Source of the DNA: Membranipora membranacea
Taxonomy: Eukaryota > Bryozoa > Gymnolaemata > Cheilostomatida > Membraniporidae
DNA length: 60,000 nt
Reading direction: 5' to 3'
Assembly: GCA_914767715.1 (NCBI GenBank)
Contig: OU612065.1
Span: 30,320,001-30,380,000 of the forward strand
Below the pieces are notes generated by a model. It was not told the DNA's origin. It did no database searches and worked only from the letters and a program-made list of their open reading frames with translations. Shown here in pieces: positions 11,001-35,588 of this stretch (within the stretch, counting starts at the first letter, position 1; each line of letters begins with the position of its first letter). Position numbers and translations under genes: made by a program.

Positions 11001-14000
11001 TCTTATTTCATTTGTATTATTTACGTAAATTCAGTGCCATACAGGACCACACATGCTGCCTACCTCAGAAACGAGGTCATGGCATCTCTCACAAGCATTT
11101 TGCGTCCACGTGATGCCAAAAATTAAATATTCTCATGATTTTAGCAGTGTCTTGCAAGTCATGAGGTTGAAAACCCCAATAATAATGATTGAGTATTGTT
11201 AATAATATTTAATTTGTTTGTATATCGATTTTGTTGTTAACTTTTAGCTAAAAAGAACTTCTATGATGATGTGTCACCGCTGTCTCGTAGTATAGAATCT
11301 CTGAGCTATGACTATGAATCGCTGACTCATTATGGTCAGAGTGCATTCAGCTTCAACACTCTGCCAACTATTCAGACAAAAAATCCGGCAAAATCTGGTC
11401 TAATCGGCCAGAGACAACGCCTCAGCGTGACTGATATACAGAAAATCAAAATGTATTACAACTGTGGTGAGCTTTTAGTTATTTGCATTGCTTTTCACTG
11501 GCCTACTTACCTAATTTGGAATCAAAAATGGTGTTCTGAATGGATATCGCAGCCATAGGCGGTCGTTAATGGCCCAAACAACCGCCTACGGCCACGATCG
11601 CCATCCTGAATGCCATTAAGGGCTGGCTGTGCTTGGAATAAGAGTTATTAACTTCACCTACAAAAGTCAGACAGATGATTACCTGCCGCCTGATGACTGC
11701 CTGTCACACTGATTACTAGTTGTCATTCTAATGAATACAACCTGTCACAATGAATACAACCTGTCACAAGGTTGACTTCATGTCGCACTGATGACTACCT
11801 GTCGCACTGATGATTGCCTAAAACACTGATAACCATGTGTCATATTGAGATGATGAAGAAAATTTTGAGGCATAGTAAAGTGATGAAAAGTATTTTTTTT
11901 GCGAAACCATGTATACATGTATTATTATTATTCAATAAATCACCTGACTTTCGTGTCGGTAAGAATTGGACTAATGATGGTGGCAAATACAAAAAATGAT
12001 CTTAAAGGGTCAGTTCCATAAAAAGTGGGTATGTGACCTCAGTTAATCAAATATTGTGAGTTCATAGGTCAAATGAAATATTTAAAAAAATTAAAATTGC
12101 ATAAAAATAGCATTTTAGTTTTTTTAATTATATTGGGGAATTTTCCTTTCCTATTACATCCTTTATCTGTAGATTCTAGTCCCATATTATCGCAGTGTTC
12201 GGAGTTGCCTCCACAGCCCAGTCATGGAAGGTGGACTACAGTTCAAGGAGTAGTACAGGATGTAGGTCACATGATCAGGTACACATGTGACAGCGGGTAC
12301 ACCCTTATCGGACCGACTAACAGAACGTGTCTACTGGATGGAGCTTGGCTAGCCTACGACCCCACCTGTGTAGGTATGAATATATTCAATAATATGTCAT
12401 ATGCATTTTACGTAGACTTTATAATATTATATATATGATAAAATTATCATTATGTCTATGGCCATTTATAATACTATGAGATGGTATTTAGAGGGTTCCA
12501 ACGGCTTCAATTGGAGTTTTTGCCGTGTCCCATGTTTGACAAGAGAAAGTCACAAATCCCGATTAGAGCTGCCTGAGCTTTCAAACAGTAAATCAGATGA
12601 AATGGGAGATAAAATTTGTTGATAGATATAGGTGTGAGGGGGGTGTGAGACTCTTAGTTCTGGATTGCGGTTAGATTGAGATGCATATTTTTTTCTGTTG
12701 AGATTAGAATAATTTATCTCTGGTTTATCAGAGCACCGACTGAGGTTTTTTTCTTGATCTTGACTGAGACAAACTTGCTCTATGACTAGACAATGATGGA
12801 ATCTCCAGTCTTCTTGCATAATACCTGAGTGTGAACCAAACAGACACAGTATAGCTAAACCAAAACCGCCTTTGAGCATAATGTTTTCAAATCAATGGTA
12901 AACTCTGTCAGAAAAAAATCTCTTATTATCTGAAGGCTGCGGTGCTCAAATAATAAATGATATTTCACCTTCTTTTAGACAGGCCACTTCACTACTGTAA
13001 TTTTGATGCTGATAGCTGGTGTGGATGGGTACAGTCTTATACAGGTCAAAGTTCAGACTACTGGAGGTTAAACAGAAGAGGAACAGCTGATACCTACACT
13101 GGGCCGAATAATGACTACACCACCATGGCCTCTAACGGTAGGAGACAACTCGGAAAATAGCGAACCTTTTTATACGAGATGGACAGAGGGGTACTATACA
13201 AGTTTACTGTAGAAAACAACTGGATAATAAAAAATGCTTATGTTTTCACCTAGCAGACTGGGGTTGTCTAGCCTTGTCATGCGCCTAATATTTTTGTTTT
13301 GGGGGTACAAAAAAAGAAAAAGAAAGTAGCTAGGGTTGTCTTTAATAATTAATAGTAAGCAAATCCATGTGATTTTTGTCAGAATAACAAACAAAGTTTT
13401 TGAAAACATTGTTTACCAATTCAGATGGTGTTCGCATGCAATTTATTAAAGTTTACAAAAGTTTTTCTACTTGACACAAGCAAAGATAAAAAATAAAATG
13501 TTTATTTTTAATTTCGTACTCAAAAATGTTCTTCTGATCACAAGTTATTCATGACGCCTTTGGAGTTGGAACTATGCGCCATTGTCACTATGTTGTGTTT
13601 TGCTGTTTGTGTATGTGTTGAATGATTTCTGCAGTTTAAGCTCATGCACTTAGTTATATTTTTTTTCAGGTTATTTTGCTTATGTGGAGGCCTCAAATGC
13701 AAAGGAAGGAGACATAGCTTTACTAACCTCACCAGTCATCCGTACGAGCTCAAGTGATACCTGCTTAACGTGAGTCTCTGATCAATATATATATCATATC
13801 ACTGTAACATGAAGGTATCAAATAACCCTTCTAGTCAGAGGAGTACAATATTAACATAAGAAAAGTCCACCATTTTGCTTGTGCTTGAAATAGCTAATTT
13901 TAAAGCTAGCTAACATTTATTCACCCTCTGCTCTATATAGCGACTCTCACCTCTGCTAGCTAAATTTAGTGCTTGTTAACGTTGAGTCACCCTAGCTTAC

Positions 14001-15082
14001 ATCTACTCCACCAGGTTCCCTACGAATGAACATCAGAATTTAATTCTGGCCATTATCAAGTTATTTGAAAGGACTATATATAATTTTGACAATATTCAAC
14101 TTTGCTTTGCTGATCATATAAGACCACCTGTAAACAATATGGTAAATTAAATACTGTGGGGAATATGATGAAATATACGTAAAAGAAAGTGATTCTCTCT
14201 CCTCTCATAGATCAATTCACATTAATGGAGATTAGTGTATATCATTTTCTTTAGATTTGCCTACTCAATGTTCGGACGGTATATAGGAACACTGTCTGCG
14301 TATTACAAAGTTAATGGACAGGAATCATGGTTGTTCACTGAATCAGGAGGACAGGGGCCAGACTGGAAGCACACTGCAAGTCTTCGTTTGCCGTCAAACA
14401 CTGAATTACAGGTATGACAGTTGATTTGAATGGTTGATTAAAATCAAGTTGTCATATCACATGCCTCATCCAAAAGCACGGGCGGCGAAATATTAGTTGC
14501 CTTAGCGGTGAGGCCACAATATCTGCGCCAAGTTGCCCGCTGTTTGAAGGCAGGTCAGAGCACACCAGGGGGCCGACAAATCCCCAGTAGTTGATGGACT
14601 TCAGTGGGATTCGAGCCCACAACCTACAAAATTTGCATGCTAAAGGAACTGTGCTCTTACCAACTGAGCCACCTCCTACTTCTATGACACAACTATGATG
14701 TGGCTGAGTAGAGTTTCGTTGTAGTTCCTCTGTATCAATCAGAAGATCAGATGGTGTTTATCCGAGATTCATATATCTCTAGGGGATATTACAGATCTTA
14801 CAGATATTACAATCTGCAATCAAAATTTGAGATGTAAAAACTGAAAAGGGACTTCTTTGAGTCCTCAGGTTCCTGATTTTGAATAAATGGCCGGTGAGAG
14901 AATTATTTTTATCAGATTATTATTTTGATATATAAGAGGGCCAAAATATTAACTATTGACATGATTACACGACCTTTGTTACCTTTCAGGTGGTCTTCAA
15001 ACTTACTATGACAGGCTCGACTAAGTGTGATATGGCATTAGATGACCTTCTTATAACAGAGTGCTCAAAGATTCCTCTGTGA
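8028..15082 (+). CDS. Secreted astacin metalloprotease with CCP and MAM domains (10 exons, 457 aa)
   Basis: Exons: 8028-8081, 8894-8963, 9583-9709, 10687-10880, 11248-11466, 12173-12373, 12979-13137, 13670-13769, 14255-14411, 14990-15082. All junctions are GT-AG, phases agree, and the total is 1374 nt including TGA. Residues 1-18 form a signal peptide. Residues 19-222 are an astacin (M12A) zinc endopeptidase domain with HELLHTLGFNHEHQRSDRD (H117, H121, H127, catalytic E118), the four domain cysteines and Y177. The CCP/sushi domain (about 223-288) has four Cys and a Trp. The MAM domain (about 290-457) starts with CNFD and carries CGW. Two oddities: the Met-turn reads SLTHYG, with threonine (T175) where metzincins have methionine, and the signal-peptide exon joins almost directly to the catalytic domain, with no propeptide or aspartate switch. 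Astacin with CCP and MAM modules is a known invertebrate combination; substrate unknown. The start is the only ATG giving a signal peptide in phase, but an undetected propeptide exon in intron 1 is possible. Confidence 0.93.
8996..9196. repeat. Diverged direct duplication in astacin intron 2
   Basis: The stretch starting ACTCAACCACGTTCT at about 8998 recurs at about 9118. Both copies share AAAGGGC, GGTA-GCACC and a CTTT-TCTCATAT core. It is a local duplication of about 70 bp with a spacer of about 50 bp. No coding content. Confidence 0.55.
9752..9790. repeat. Poly-C tracts in astacin intron 3
   Basis: Two runs of C (9752-9766 and 9776-9785, the second continuing as a C-rich tract) separated by AGACTCTTG. 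Shorter C runs occur at about 19365-19376 and 28021-28038. These are simple low-complexity sequence and a likely site of length errors in assembly. Confidence 0.8.
10270..10665 (+). mobile_element. Possible retroelement 3' fragment with CTAAT microsatellite tail
   Basis: The insert-like block in astacin intron 3 ends in a short pentamer array (AATCTAATCTAATC, about 10635-10660), the kind of tail seen at LINE and SINE 3' ends. The plus-strand translation keeps short open stretches but no diagnostic motif. The motif AGTTGCCTTCTCG at 10429-10441 recurs in the 40.95-kb inverted repeat. A mobile origin is inferred mainly from the tail and the shared motif. Confidence 0.2.
14431..14676 (-). mobile_element. 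tRNA-derived SINE (copy 1) in astacin intron 9
   Basis: On the minus strand the element starts with a tRNA-like head carrying a perfect polymerase III A box (TGGCTCAGTTGG, complement of 14660-14671) and a B box (GGGCTCGAATC, complement of 14608-14618). A tRNA-unrelated body follows down to 14431. The body recurs at 55954-56125, which shows it is a dispersed repeat. The anticodon arm is degenerate, so this is not a functional tRNA gene. Confidence 0.8.
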
Positions 15083-16789
15083 TGAGCTCTAAGTCCGCTC
15101 TACCAGCACAGAAAAGAGAAGCAGCAATGATGTTATATTATGTTTATGTTTATATTCATGATCATTTTTGGCAACAATGAGAATATTAGAATGCTGACAA
15201 TATCATTTAAAACTCAAAAGGCTGGATGCTCTGGTTAAAAAAGTTCACATTAAAAGTAAAACAAGCTGTTGGCATATTTTGCAGTTTTAGCTTTCAATGA
15301 TGTTAAATCGGTAGAGCATCGAGAGTATCTCCTGGATGTATTAAAATCGATTCTTGGGCATAGCATGACTTTTCTGGCTCCATTTATGTTATACATTATG
15401 TGACACTCCTACATTTTGATACTTAATATTTTATTTTTATTATTATATATATATTATGGCTATTTAAGCTTAATTATTTATTCTTTGCCATTTTCCAAAT
15501 AATACATAAATATGATATATTCATATTCTCCTCCGAAAATGCCTGAATGGTCCAAGATGAATGCAGCAGGTTTATTTTAAATATTTGTATTCACTACATA
15601 ACAGATGCGACACTGTAGAACATAAGAGTCACTTGCATCGGTGTAATCGCATGAAGGTGGGTCACAAACATTTATCCTTTATGGCTAAAATTGACAGTAT
15701 TCTTCGATGAACCAACGGTGCAAAGTCGACAGCGGCATTACAAACCGTTGCAACTCATGCTATATCAGTGATTAATACACTGAGTTACCTCACCCCACAT
15801 GACCCAGTTTGCATTGCTGAGGTTATTTTTGTAAGTTTTTGTTTATGACAGATACCACAATGTTCTGAAATTGGTGTTCTAGTTGAATTTTTTATTAAAC
15901 TTTGAGCTGGCTAAATCCCACAACAGCAATCAGAAGTTAAGTTGTAAATGGTTATTTCTACTCGACAAATCAAATTTGACTCGTATAACAAGTCATTGAG
16001 AAAACAAGAGTACTAAAATCATGTTATAGTTATGCTTGTTTCTCTATAATTGGTAGTTATCTAAATCTACACAAAGAACAGACAACTCCACTTATTTCAT
16101 CCATGCGTTTAGCGCGTGTACTCTGCCCTTATGACATCACAATAACTAGTTATTGTGTGGGGTCAAGGTACGTTATGCATGCTGGTAACAGGAAAGACTT
16201 GCGTAAAGTTGGTCGCCGGTCACATTAGACATACTGAATGGCTCTGCTTCCATGGTTATATAACGCTATCAAGTTTTCTTAACGAACAAATCGGGCAACC
16301 AGTAACATACCTTTACCTAGGTTTTTCATTTCATTAAGAAAATATCAGTTAAATTGTAACATAAATGACAACAATTGATGATGGTACTTCTTCGACTTCT
16401 ACTCACTTCTTCTTCACTCCGCTGACTCTGTCAGCCAGTGAGTGTGACTCACTACTGCCATATCCTCTCACAGTCAAAGTAACCACTATTACAAATCTCA
16501 TAGGCATAGACAAACTCCAAGGTAAGTCTTATACTTTTAGAAATCTAGTAGGTAGTGCAGTGCCTCATTTTGTGTGTCTATGAGTAGGAGGATAACTATC
16601 ACTCACTGACAGCTAAAGAGCCTGAGGAATAATAATGAAGATAAACCAATATGTAGCCTACAATAATACCCATTCTGATATACAATTAAACTATTCTTTG
16701 GACTAATTGACCCTCTCTGGTAGCCCTCCAGTGTTTTAAAACCGCACTACTACTACTAGCTAGAGTTAAGTTGGTCGGTATGCCTAGGC
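15083..16789. other. Intergenic region between astacin and STARD7 genes
   Basis: The left part should contain the astacin 3' UTR. The right part contains a perfect 20-bp palindrome at 16138-16157 (CACAATAACTAGTTATTGTG), and near it the STARD7 promoter is expected. A possible alternative STARD7 first exon (16365-16521) is listed separately. No other coding exon or clear repeat is visible. Confidence 0.5.
16365..16521 (+). other. Possible alternative first coding exon of STARD7
   Basis: From ATG 16365 the frame stays open for 52 codons and ends at a strong donor (CAAG|GTAAGT) in phase 1. A good acceptor (ATTTTAG|AA at 16878) lies inside the STARD7 first exon and restores the STARD7 frame just before M at 16886. 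The joined product would have 686 aa. Against it: the ATG context is poor, and the unspliced start at 16790 has a better context and a more basic, mitochondrial-leader-like N-terminus. RNA evidence would decide. Confidence 0.35.
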
Positions 16790-19700
16790 ATGGTTGGTAG
16801 GAGACACCTTACAATTTCTATAATTTTGGCGTCTCCTATGAGCCGTATCATTCATCCTTACATATTTATTATTTTAGAAGTCATCATGCAAGGGAGATGT
16901 GCCCATCTAAAGTCCCTACTGTCACCAGAGCCGACATGTAAATACCTCCTCAATAAAATGAAAAAGTTACGTGGTCTGGTTCAATCTGCTTCACTGACAT
17001 CCATAACAAAGGACTGTAGAAACATTATGCTGAAGCAAAGTTCAATTCTAGACATGGCTAGCAAAACAATTAACAATAGAACACCTTCGTATTCTGTATG
17101 GAATCGTCAGAGAAGACAGTGTAACATATTAGCCAGCGCTCTCCTTGTGAGTTACAATCAGCCGCCGAGCTCACTGATTCACAACACATCCTTCTCTCAC
17201 TCCGATAGATCAGAGGGGGGCGAAGGTGATAACTCCCACGGCTCCTCTACATATGGAGCACCCGCTGCTCTACTTGCTGGAGCTACTGTAGTTACTGCTA
17301 CTGAGGATCAAAGTGAGGAAGATAATCGCCTTAAAATCACTGACGAGCAGGTGGAAGGGTAAGTCATGAAAACCTTTCATAAAGAGATGATGGCTAATGG
17401 ATCTAACTTTGACTACTCCTCATCCATATTTGTATGAAGAAAGTAGATCATAGAGTGATTATAATCACTCAATGGTGAAGATACACTTGTGGCTGCTGGG
17501 GGCTTTAACCATCAATATGAATGCTCAACTTGTAGAACCCAAACCTACAACTCCTGTTTCAAAAACTAAAAGCTTTATATAAGATCCAACGGTTTCCATC
17601 TGAACAGCTTTTGGAACCAGTATGCACAATAATAGGTCAACCTCAATATAGAGTTGATGAGAAAATGGTTCACGTTGCAAAGTGAAGTATCCTTCAGCGT
17701 CAGCTATTGACAGCATAATTTTAGTAATAGAGTGTTGTATTTTATAATTGTACAGATGTGTAGATGATCTGGAGCACATGTTAACTCAGGACAGTGAGGA
17801 GGTCACTAAGCAGACTAACTCAGATCACTATATCGATGAATGGGTACACGAGTTTACTGATGGTAACATCATCATCTGGAGTAGACCCATTATCAATAGG
17901 GATTATCGAGAATATAAAGGTAAGGTTGTAAAACATAATCACAAGGTTTCCATGATCATTCTCAGCTCGCTCTAGGTCGCCCACTAGTTGTCATCGCATA
18001 ACTCGGAAATATTGCTGCTAATTCCCTAGTCAGTGATTGAATTCAGATTGGAACCTGGGACTCTCACATACAACTCAATCAATCTCATTGTACTGATGAA
18101 TGCAAGCTCAAGCGCACTGGGGCAATGGTATTGGTGTTTATATGAATCTAACATGGCCAAAATTGCCCGAGTTTCAGCTCATGGTAAAATAGTGATTATT
18201 CATTGGATTTATCTGTTTCTCATAATTTACTGTGTACCAGTAAAGACATTTTGTGTGGAATAGCCGTTGACTTGATCTAGGTTACCATAGGAACTACAGT
18301 TGTTACTATACTGTCGACTAAGATTGCTCTAACTTAAAGTATCTCACAAACACTCGTTATATGATAATATTTTGTGGTAATTTTACCATTAATGATAACG
18401 TGATCATCTCTGTTGTAAAGACAATCGTAAGAATATGTGACCATGTCTTGTGAGTTGCTGTATAATGTTAACTTGCCTAAAAATTTTATTACAGTACACG
18501 GTAGATATGATGACATACCGGCGGTGGCGTTTTTCTACATACAGTCAGACTTATTACACCGTAAGCAGTGGGATACTGGCACTGATGAGATATCACTGAT
18601 AGATAACACAGTAAACTGTCCGAGTACAGAGCTCGTATACTGGAGAGTGCACTCTCCTATTCCTTTTGTAGCCAAACGCGATTATGTGTACATTAGAAGG
18701 TGAGGGAAAGTAAAATAAGACTTAATTTCCGAGTCCTTAAAGCTCATTGAACAGGTTTAAACTGTTAGTTAAAATGTTAAATTAATTTTAAACTTCAATT
18801 AAGCGGTGTCTTATCTATGTATTAGTATTCGCGACATGGCGTGGAGTTCATATAACCAAGGAGCAACAGCGAAGTTGTTACACCTTGATATAACTAGGAT
18901 TCTCAACCTCCAAATTTAGAGGATCTGTGAGAGTGCTCTCTGTCGACGTATGAGTGATGATGGGCCATGACACCGCCTGATTCCAATGATATGCTATGAC
19001 AGATTATTGAATTGCTGGATCGGTCTGAGCTCTGAGATACTAAAGAATTGGTAAAATTTTTATACTTTTCAACTAGAGTTGTGAATCTTTGACTTTAGAG
19101 GGGGAGGATAATTCCGATTTGTTGATTATGTTTACATATTTATTTTGCAGGATGAAGATAGACATAGATAGAAATGTACTTTTCTTCATGAATAGCTCAG
19201 CTGAAAGTAAGAAGCTACCTGAGACTGAGAAAGATGTCAGAGTGACTGATTACGACAGCAAGATGATAATTAAACCACACAAATCTTACACAGAGGTAGG
19301 TCTCCGAATAACTATAACTTACTAGAACAAGTTTGATCCCGTTTGCATGCGTTCCAAATTGCCCTCCCCCCCCCCCACCATCGATCAGCTGCTTATCACT
19401 GGAATGGGAGCGATCCTGAAAGCAGGCAAATCAAACTTGATCTAGTAACTCACTCACAAGTCATACATTAAGAATGTATGTGTGGTTCAAAAAGGATTGA
19501 ACTGTTTTTGTAGACGATATCCTCATATTAATGAATTGATGCTGTACCCTGTTGATACATACACTGCTAAATTAACATTCAAACTCTAGATTTCTTGATA
19601 CAGTGGTCACACAAAGTGCTATTCTCTGTAATCATAATAGAAAAAACAGGATGATCGATTACGGAAGTTGGAGCAATTAATATTACATATGTGTTATGGG

Positions 19701-21544
19701 ATGGCTATGTGGTACTACACTGTCCCGGTGTAAAGATAGTAGTTGATGGTAAATACAGACACAGATAAATCTTCCCCTGTTTGGTATCATAACTTAATAA
19801 AAGCCTGTAATAATTGTTTGAATTGCTTGTAGAATGGATTTGATTACGTGATGACTTATTATGATGATATGAAAACGAGGATGTCTATGTATGCTGTGAA
19901 AAAAGTTGTACGACGCAGTAAGTGAAAACAAATTAATTAAAAACATTACTCAATAAGAACGCCTTATTGATGCAGTCATATTGGAAATACCTTTATACCT
20001 GAATTACATATAATCACATGAGTTTGAGGACTCATCAATAATGTTTGCGAAAAGAATAAAAAACTATTTTCTGAAATTTAGTGTTAGTTGCCTTCCCTTG
20101 TTTTCAGACCCAAAGTTTAGGGACACAGTTGTGGATTGACCTTAAATTTTTATGTGTAACTGTTGTGTATGATAGTTGTTGATGTTGTTGATTTGTGAAA
20201 AGCCAAATACTCCCCCATTCACTGTACTGCGTTGTTGTGTTGGGCATACAGCAGATTATTTGTCAAAATTGTTAATGACTCTACAAAGTTGCTGTATGAT
20301 TCTAAAACCCTGACATCTAACAGCTTTTCTTATCTATCGTATTAAGCACTGCCGAGGTTCCTGGATCAGGTCCATAGAGAGTCCAGCTCTTTGTGGAGTA
20401 GATATACACAGCACGATTTCTCCTCTGCCGATTTGGCTAAGTCTGGAGATGGTCAGGTGATAGCCCTGCGTGATCTCATAGTGGAGTCTGAGAGGAGTGC
20501 ACAGCAGGCAAGAGACGCGGCAGCAGCAGAACGCCGTCAGGTAGAGTCAGCTAGAGCTCAGGCTATCAGACAGGAGGAGAAGAGAATGAGAGAGGAGTCA
20601 CAGGCGGCTCAGAGTTCCAGCTTAGAAACTGCTACCTCTGCTGGTGAACAGGTGAGCCATCTCTAACTAGTATAGCATCTTACGTAGAATACCCAATCAA
20701 GTACTCATAGGAGGAAGTGTTCGCCTTTTCACACAGATTTGATATTCAATGCTAGCTTGCATTGACTGACCATCCTTACCTCATATATGCTCTCATCATA
20801 GCTAGCTGAAAATGATGCTAGATAACATAAAGTCTTCAATTATCTTCAATTATCTTAATTTAACTCTTGAGCTACAAAAAGGCCAGAGAATTCAATGGTG
20901 CTCTCTGCGATAGAAAGAAATATTGGCTGCTCAATTAGTCTTCTAGGTATTCTAGCATCAATCCGTTTCGCAGATGATAGGTTGTATCATACATTGAGAT
21001 AAACATGGCTTGTTTGTTATTTTAGTCTCAGACTAACTTGAAAGCCGACATTCAGAAGCGTATCAGTAAGATAACTCCGCCCAAGTATCTACCAGATATC
21101 CGGAAGTATATACACGATATAATACACGAGAAGAAGTTCTACCCCATACCTATGATGTTAGTACACGCTGACGAACAGGACGAGTACAGACAGAGAAACA
21201 GGAGAACTCACTCCCGCCGCTATTCACCTAGTGATGATCAATCACAGGGCTTTCCCTTATATCAAGGTACGAAATCACAACCTCCTAACAGAAATACCAA
21301 AGGCTCAGACAATGAGCGGCCGCCTTGTAACCATAGACCAGGTCCTGATAATGTATCCCACTCTGTAAAAGCAGCTGGTATCAAAACTCGTCAGTGTGTG
21401 TGCGACCAAACTCGTGCTCGGCAAAAGAAAAACCAGACCAAACCAGACCAGCAGCGGCGCTTATTGGACATTGAAGGCAATGCGCGGTGTAGCTGTGTAA
21501 AGGGGTGTGAATCGTCTCAAAGTTTTGCTGCCGGGTCAAATTGA
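16790..21544 (+). CDS. STARD7: STARD7-like START-domain lipid transfer protein (7 exons, 663 aa)
   Basis: Exons: 16790-17358, 17756-17919, 18495-18699, 19151-19295, 19833-19917, 20347-20651, 21026-21544. Phases agree and the total is 1992 nt. In mammals STARD7 carries phosphatidylcholine to and within mitochondria. The N-terminal ~150 residues are basic and leader-like, followed by a short hydrophobic stretch (APAALLAGATVVTA) and an acidic helix, as in vertebrate STARD7. The START domain lies at about residues 210-400. Diagnostic stretches are HRKQWDT, AKRDYVYIRR, KMIIKPHKSYTENGFDYV and LPRFLDQVH, in the same order as in the vertebrate protein. Beyond it is an extension of about 260 residues: an Ala/Glu/Arg-rich predicted coiled coil (exon 6), then a charged tail. 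Vertebrate STARD7 has only a short tail and about 370 aa. The last 90 codons are less protein-like; a donor (CAAG|GTACGA, 21266) with an acceptor at 21916 would give an alternative end of three more residues. START identity is firm, both termini less so. Confidence 0.88.
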
Positions 21545-22903
21545 ACATGCCAAGGTAATCATCATGTTTCTCTGACTGATGTTTTGTTAGCATGGTTGAG
21601 ATTGTCGTTAATTGTTACGGTCACCCTAATGCCCCCAAGTTTGCGTAGTTATAGAGCTTCTATAGAGCTTCTGATTTCAATTTATATAATAATATGTAAC
21701 ACATATAAATCATTGCATGTAATCCTTTCATGGTTCTCTTTCTATTTCTTCAATTCGTTGTATTAATTAGGTTAATCTCATAACTATATTGTATTTTGAT
21801 TTTAATATAAATCTGTGGCAGTGTCAAGAAACATGCTCATGCATGCGTGTATGTATGTTTATTAACGATTTAAGCCAATCATGCTCAATATTGTCTACAT
21901 TGTCTCTGATTTCAGATTGCTGATTACCGTGATCTCACCAGCATGTGTCAATCATATAAATTAAATTCTCTCAGCTTCCAGCTTCAAGTTCTCGGTGACT
22001 AAGAATATCAACGCTCAACACCTACATGTGCAAAACAGCCAAATACATAAAAGTTACACTTGCCAAAAAATGTGCTAAGAGTTTTTTTTGCGATTGCAGT
22101 AGCTCTTTGTTTACAATAATGAAGACTTGAGGATTGAGTGTACTCATATTTTGGCTTTTGCCTGTATCAATTTTTTGTCCAATGGAGTCTTTATGAGTGT
22201 GATCTCACTGTTAATGGTGTATTTTATTGGTGACTCTTTTAATAAATAGAAATTCTGCTGCCCGTGTCTGAAGTAATTGGCCTTCCCTTCAGTTCTATAT
22301 ATTATTAATCATAAGATATGACTTGTGTGTGTATGACTGTAAATGATTGCCTGTCTCTGTGCTGTGTGGCATATTTTTGATGATTGTTTGGTATAGCAAT
22401 TTCAATGTGCCAAACTGAGTTTCTCCCTGTTAAACATATTATTTTTTTATTCTTTAGAGATATCAAATAAACATAAAAAAACAATGAGTGACTACTTTAA
22501 TCGAGAAGTTCATTAACTCCTTGGATAAAACAAGGTGTTAGAAACCTTGGATAAAATAAATAATGCTTATGATGAACATTTTGATTTGGGAGTTGCCTAT
22601 CCTAAACAATACAAACAACTAAAATGTGAGAGCTGTGACTTTAGTCAAAAGGCAGATGATTAGTCCATTCTGTTAGATGAGCATTGATTGGAGGAGACCC
22701 TAGACCCAAATATGAGGCTATTATTGAGATGTCCGTGTTGCTATAATCACCAGAGGAACACAGTCTAAAAGTACTAAGAGTGAAAATTGTGGAGCAGCAG
22801 GGAATTGACTATATTCTGGTGTTATTCGATTTTCTTTATACAATATTAGGCTCCTATTTCTCTTCTCGTACTCTGATTGATCTGATAAAAGAACAGAGAG
22901 AAA
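21545..22903. other. Intergenic region between STARD7 and muskelin
   Basis: Short head-to-tail spacer between two plus-strand genes. AATAAA near 22465 is a plausible STARD7 polyadenylation signal. The muskelin promoter should lie in the right part, but no core element stands out. No repeat or exon is recognised. Confidence 0.5.

Positions 22904-35588
<12,685 letters not shown>

Noticed and set aside
14604-14676. Possible tRNA gene on the minus strand
   Set aside because: A and B boxes are good but the anticodon arm does not pair properly and the sequence continues into a body repeated at 55954; it is a SINE head.
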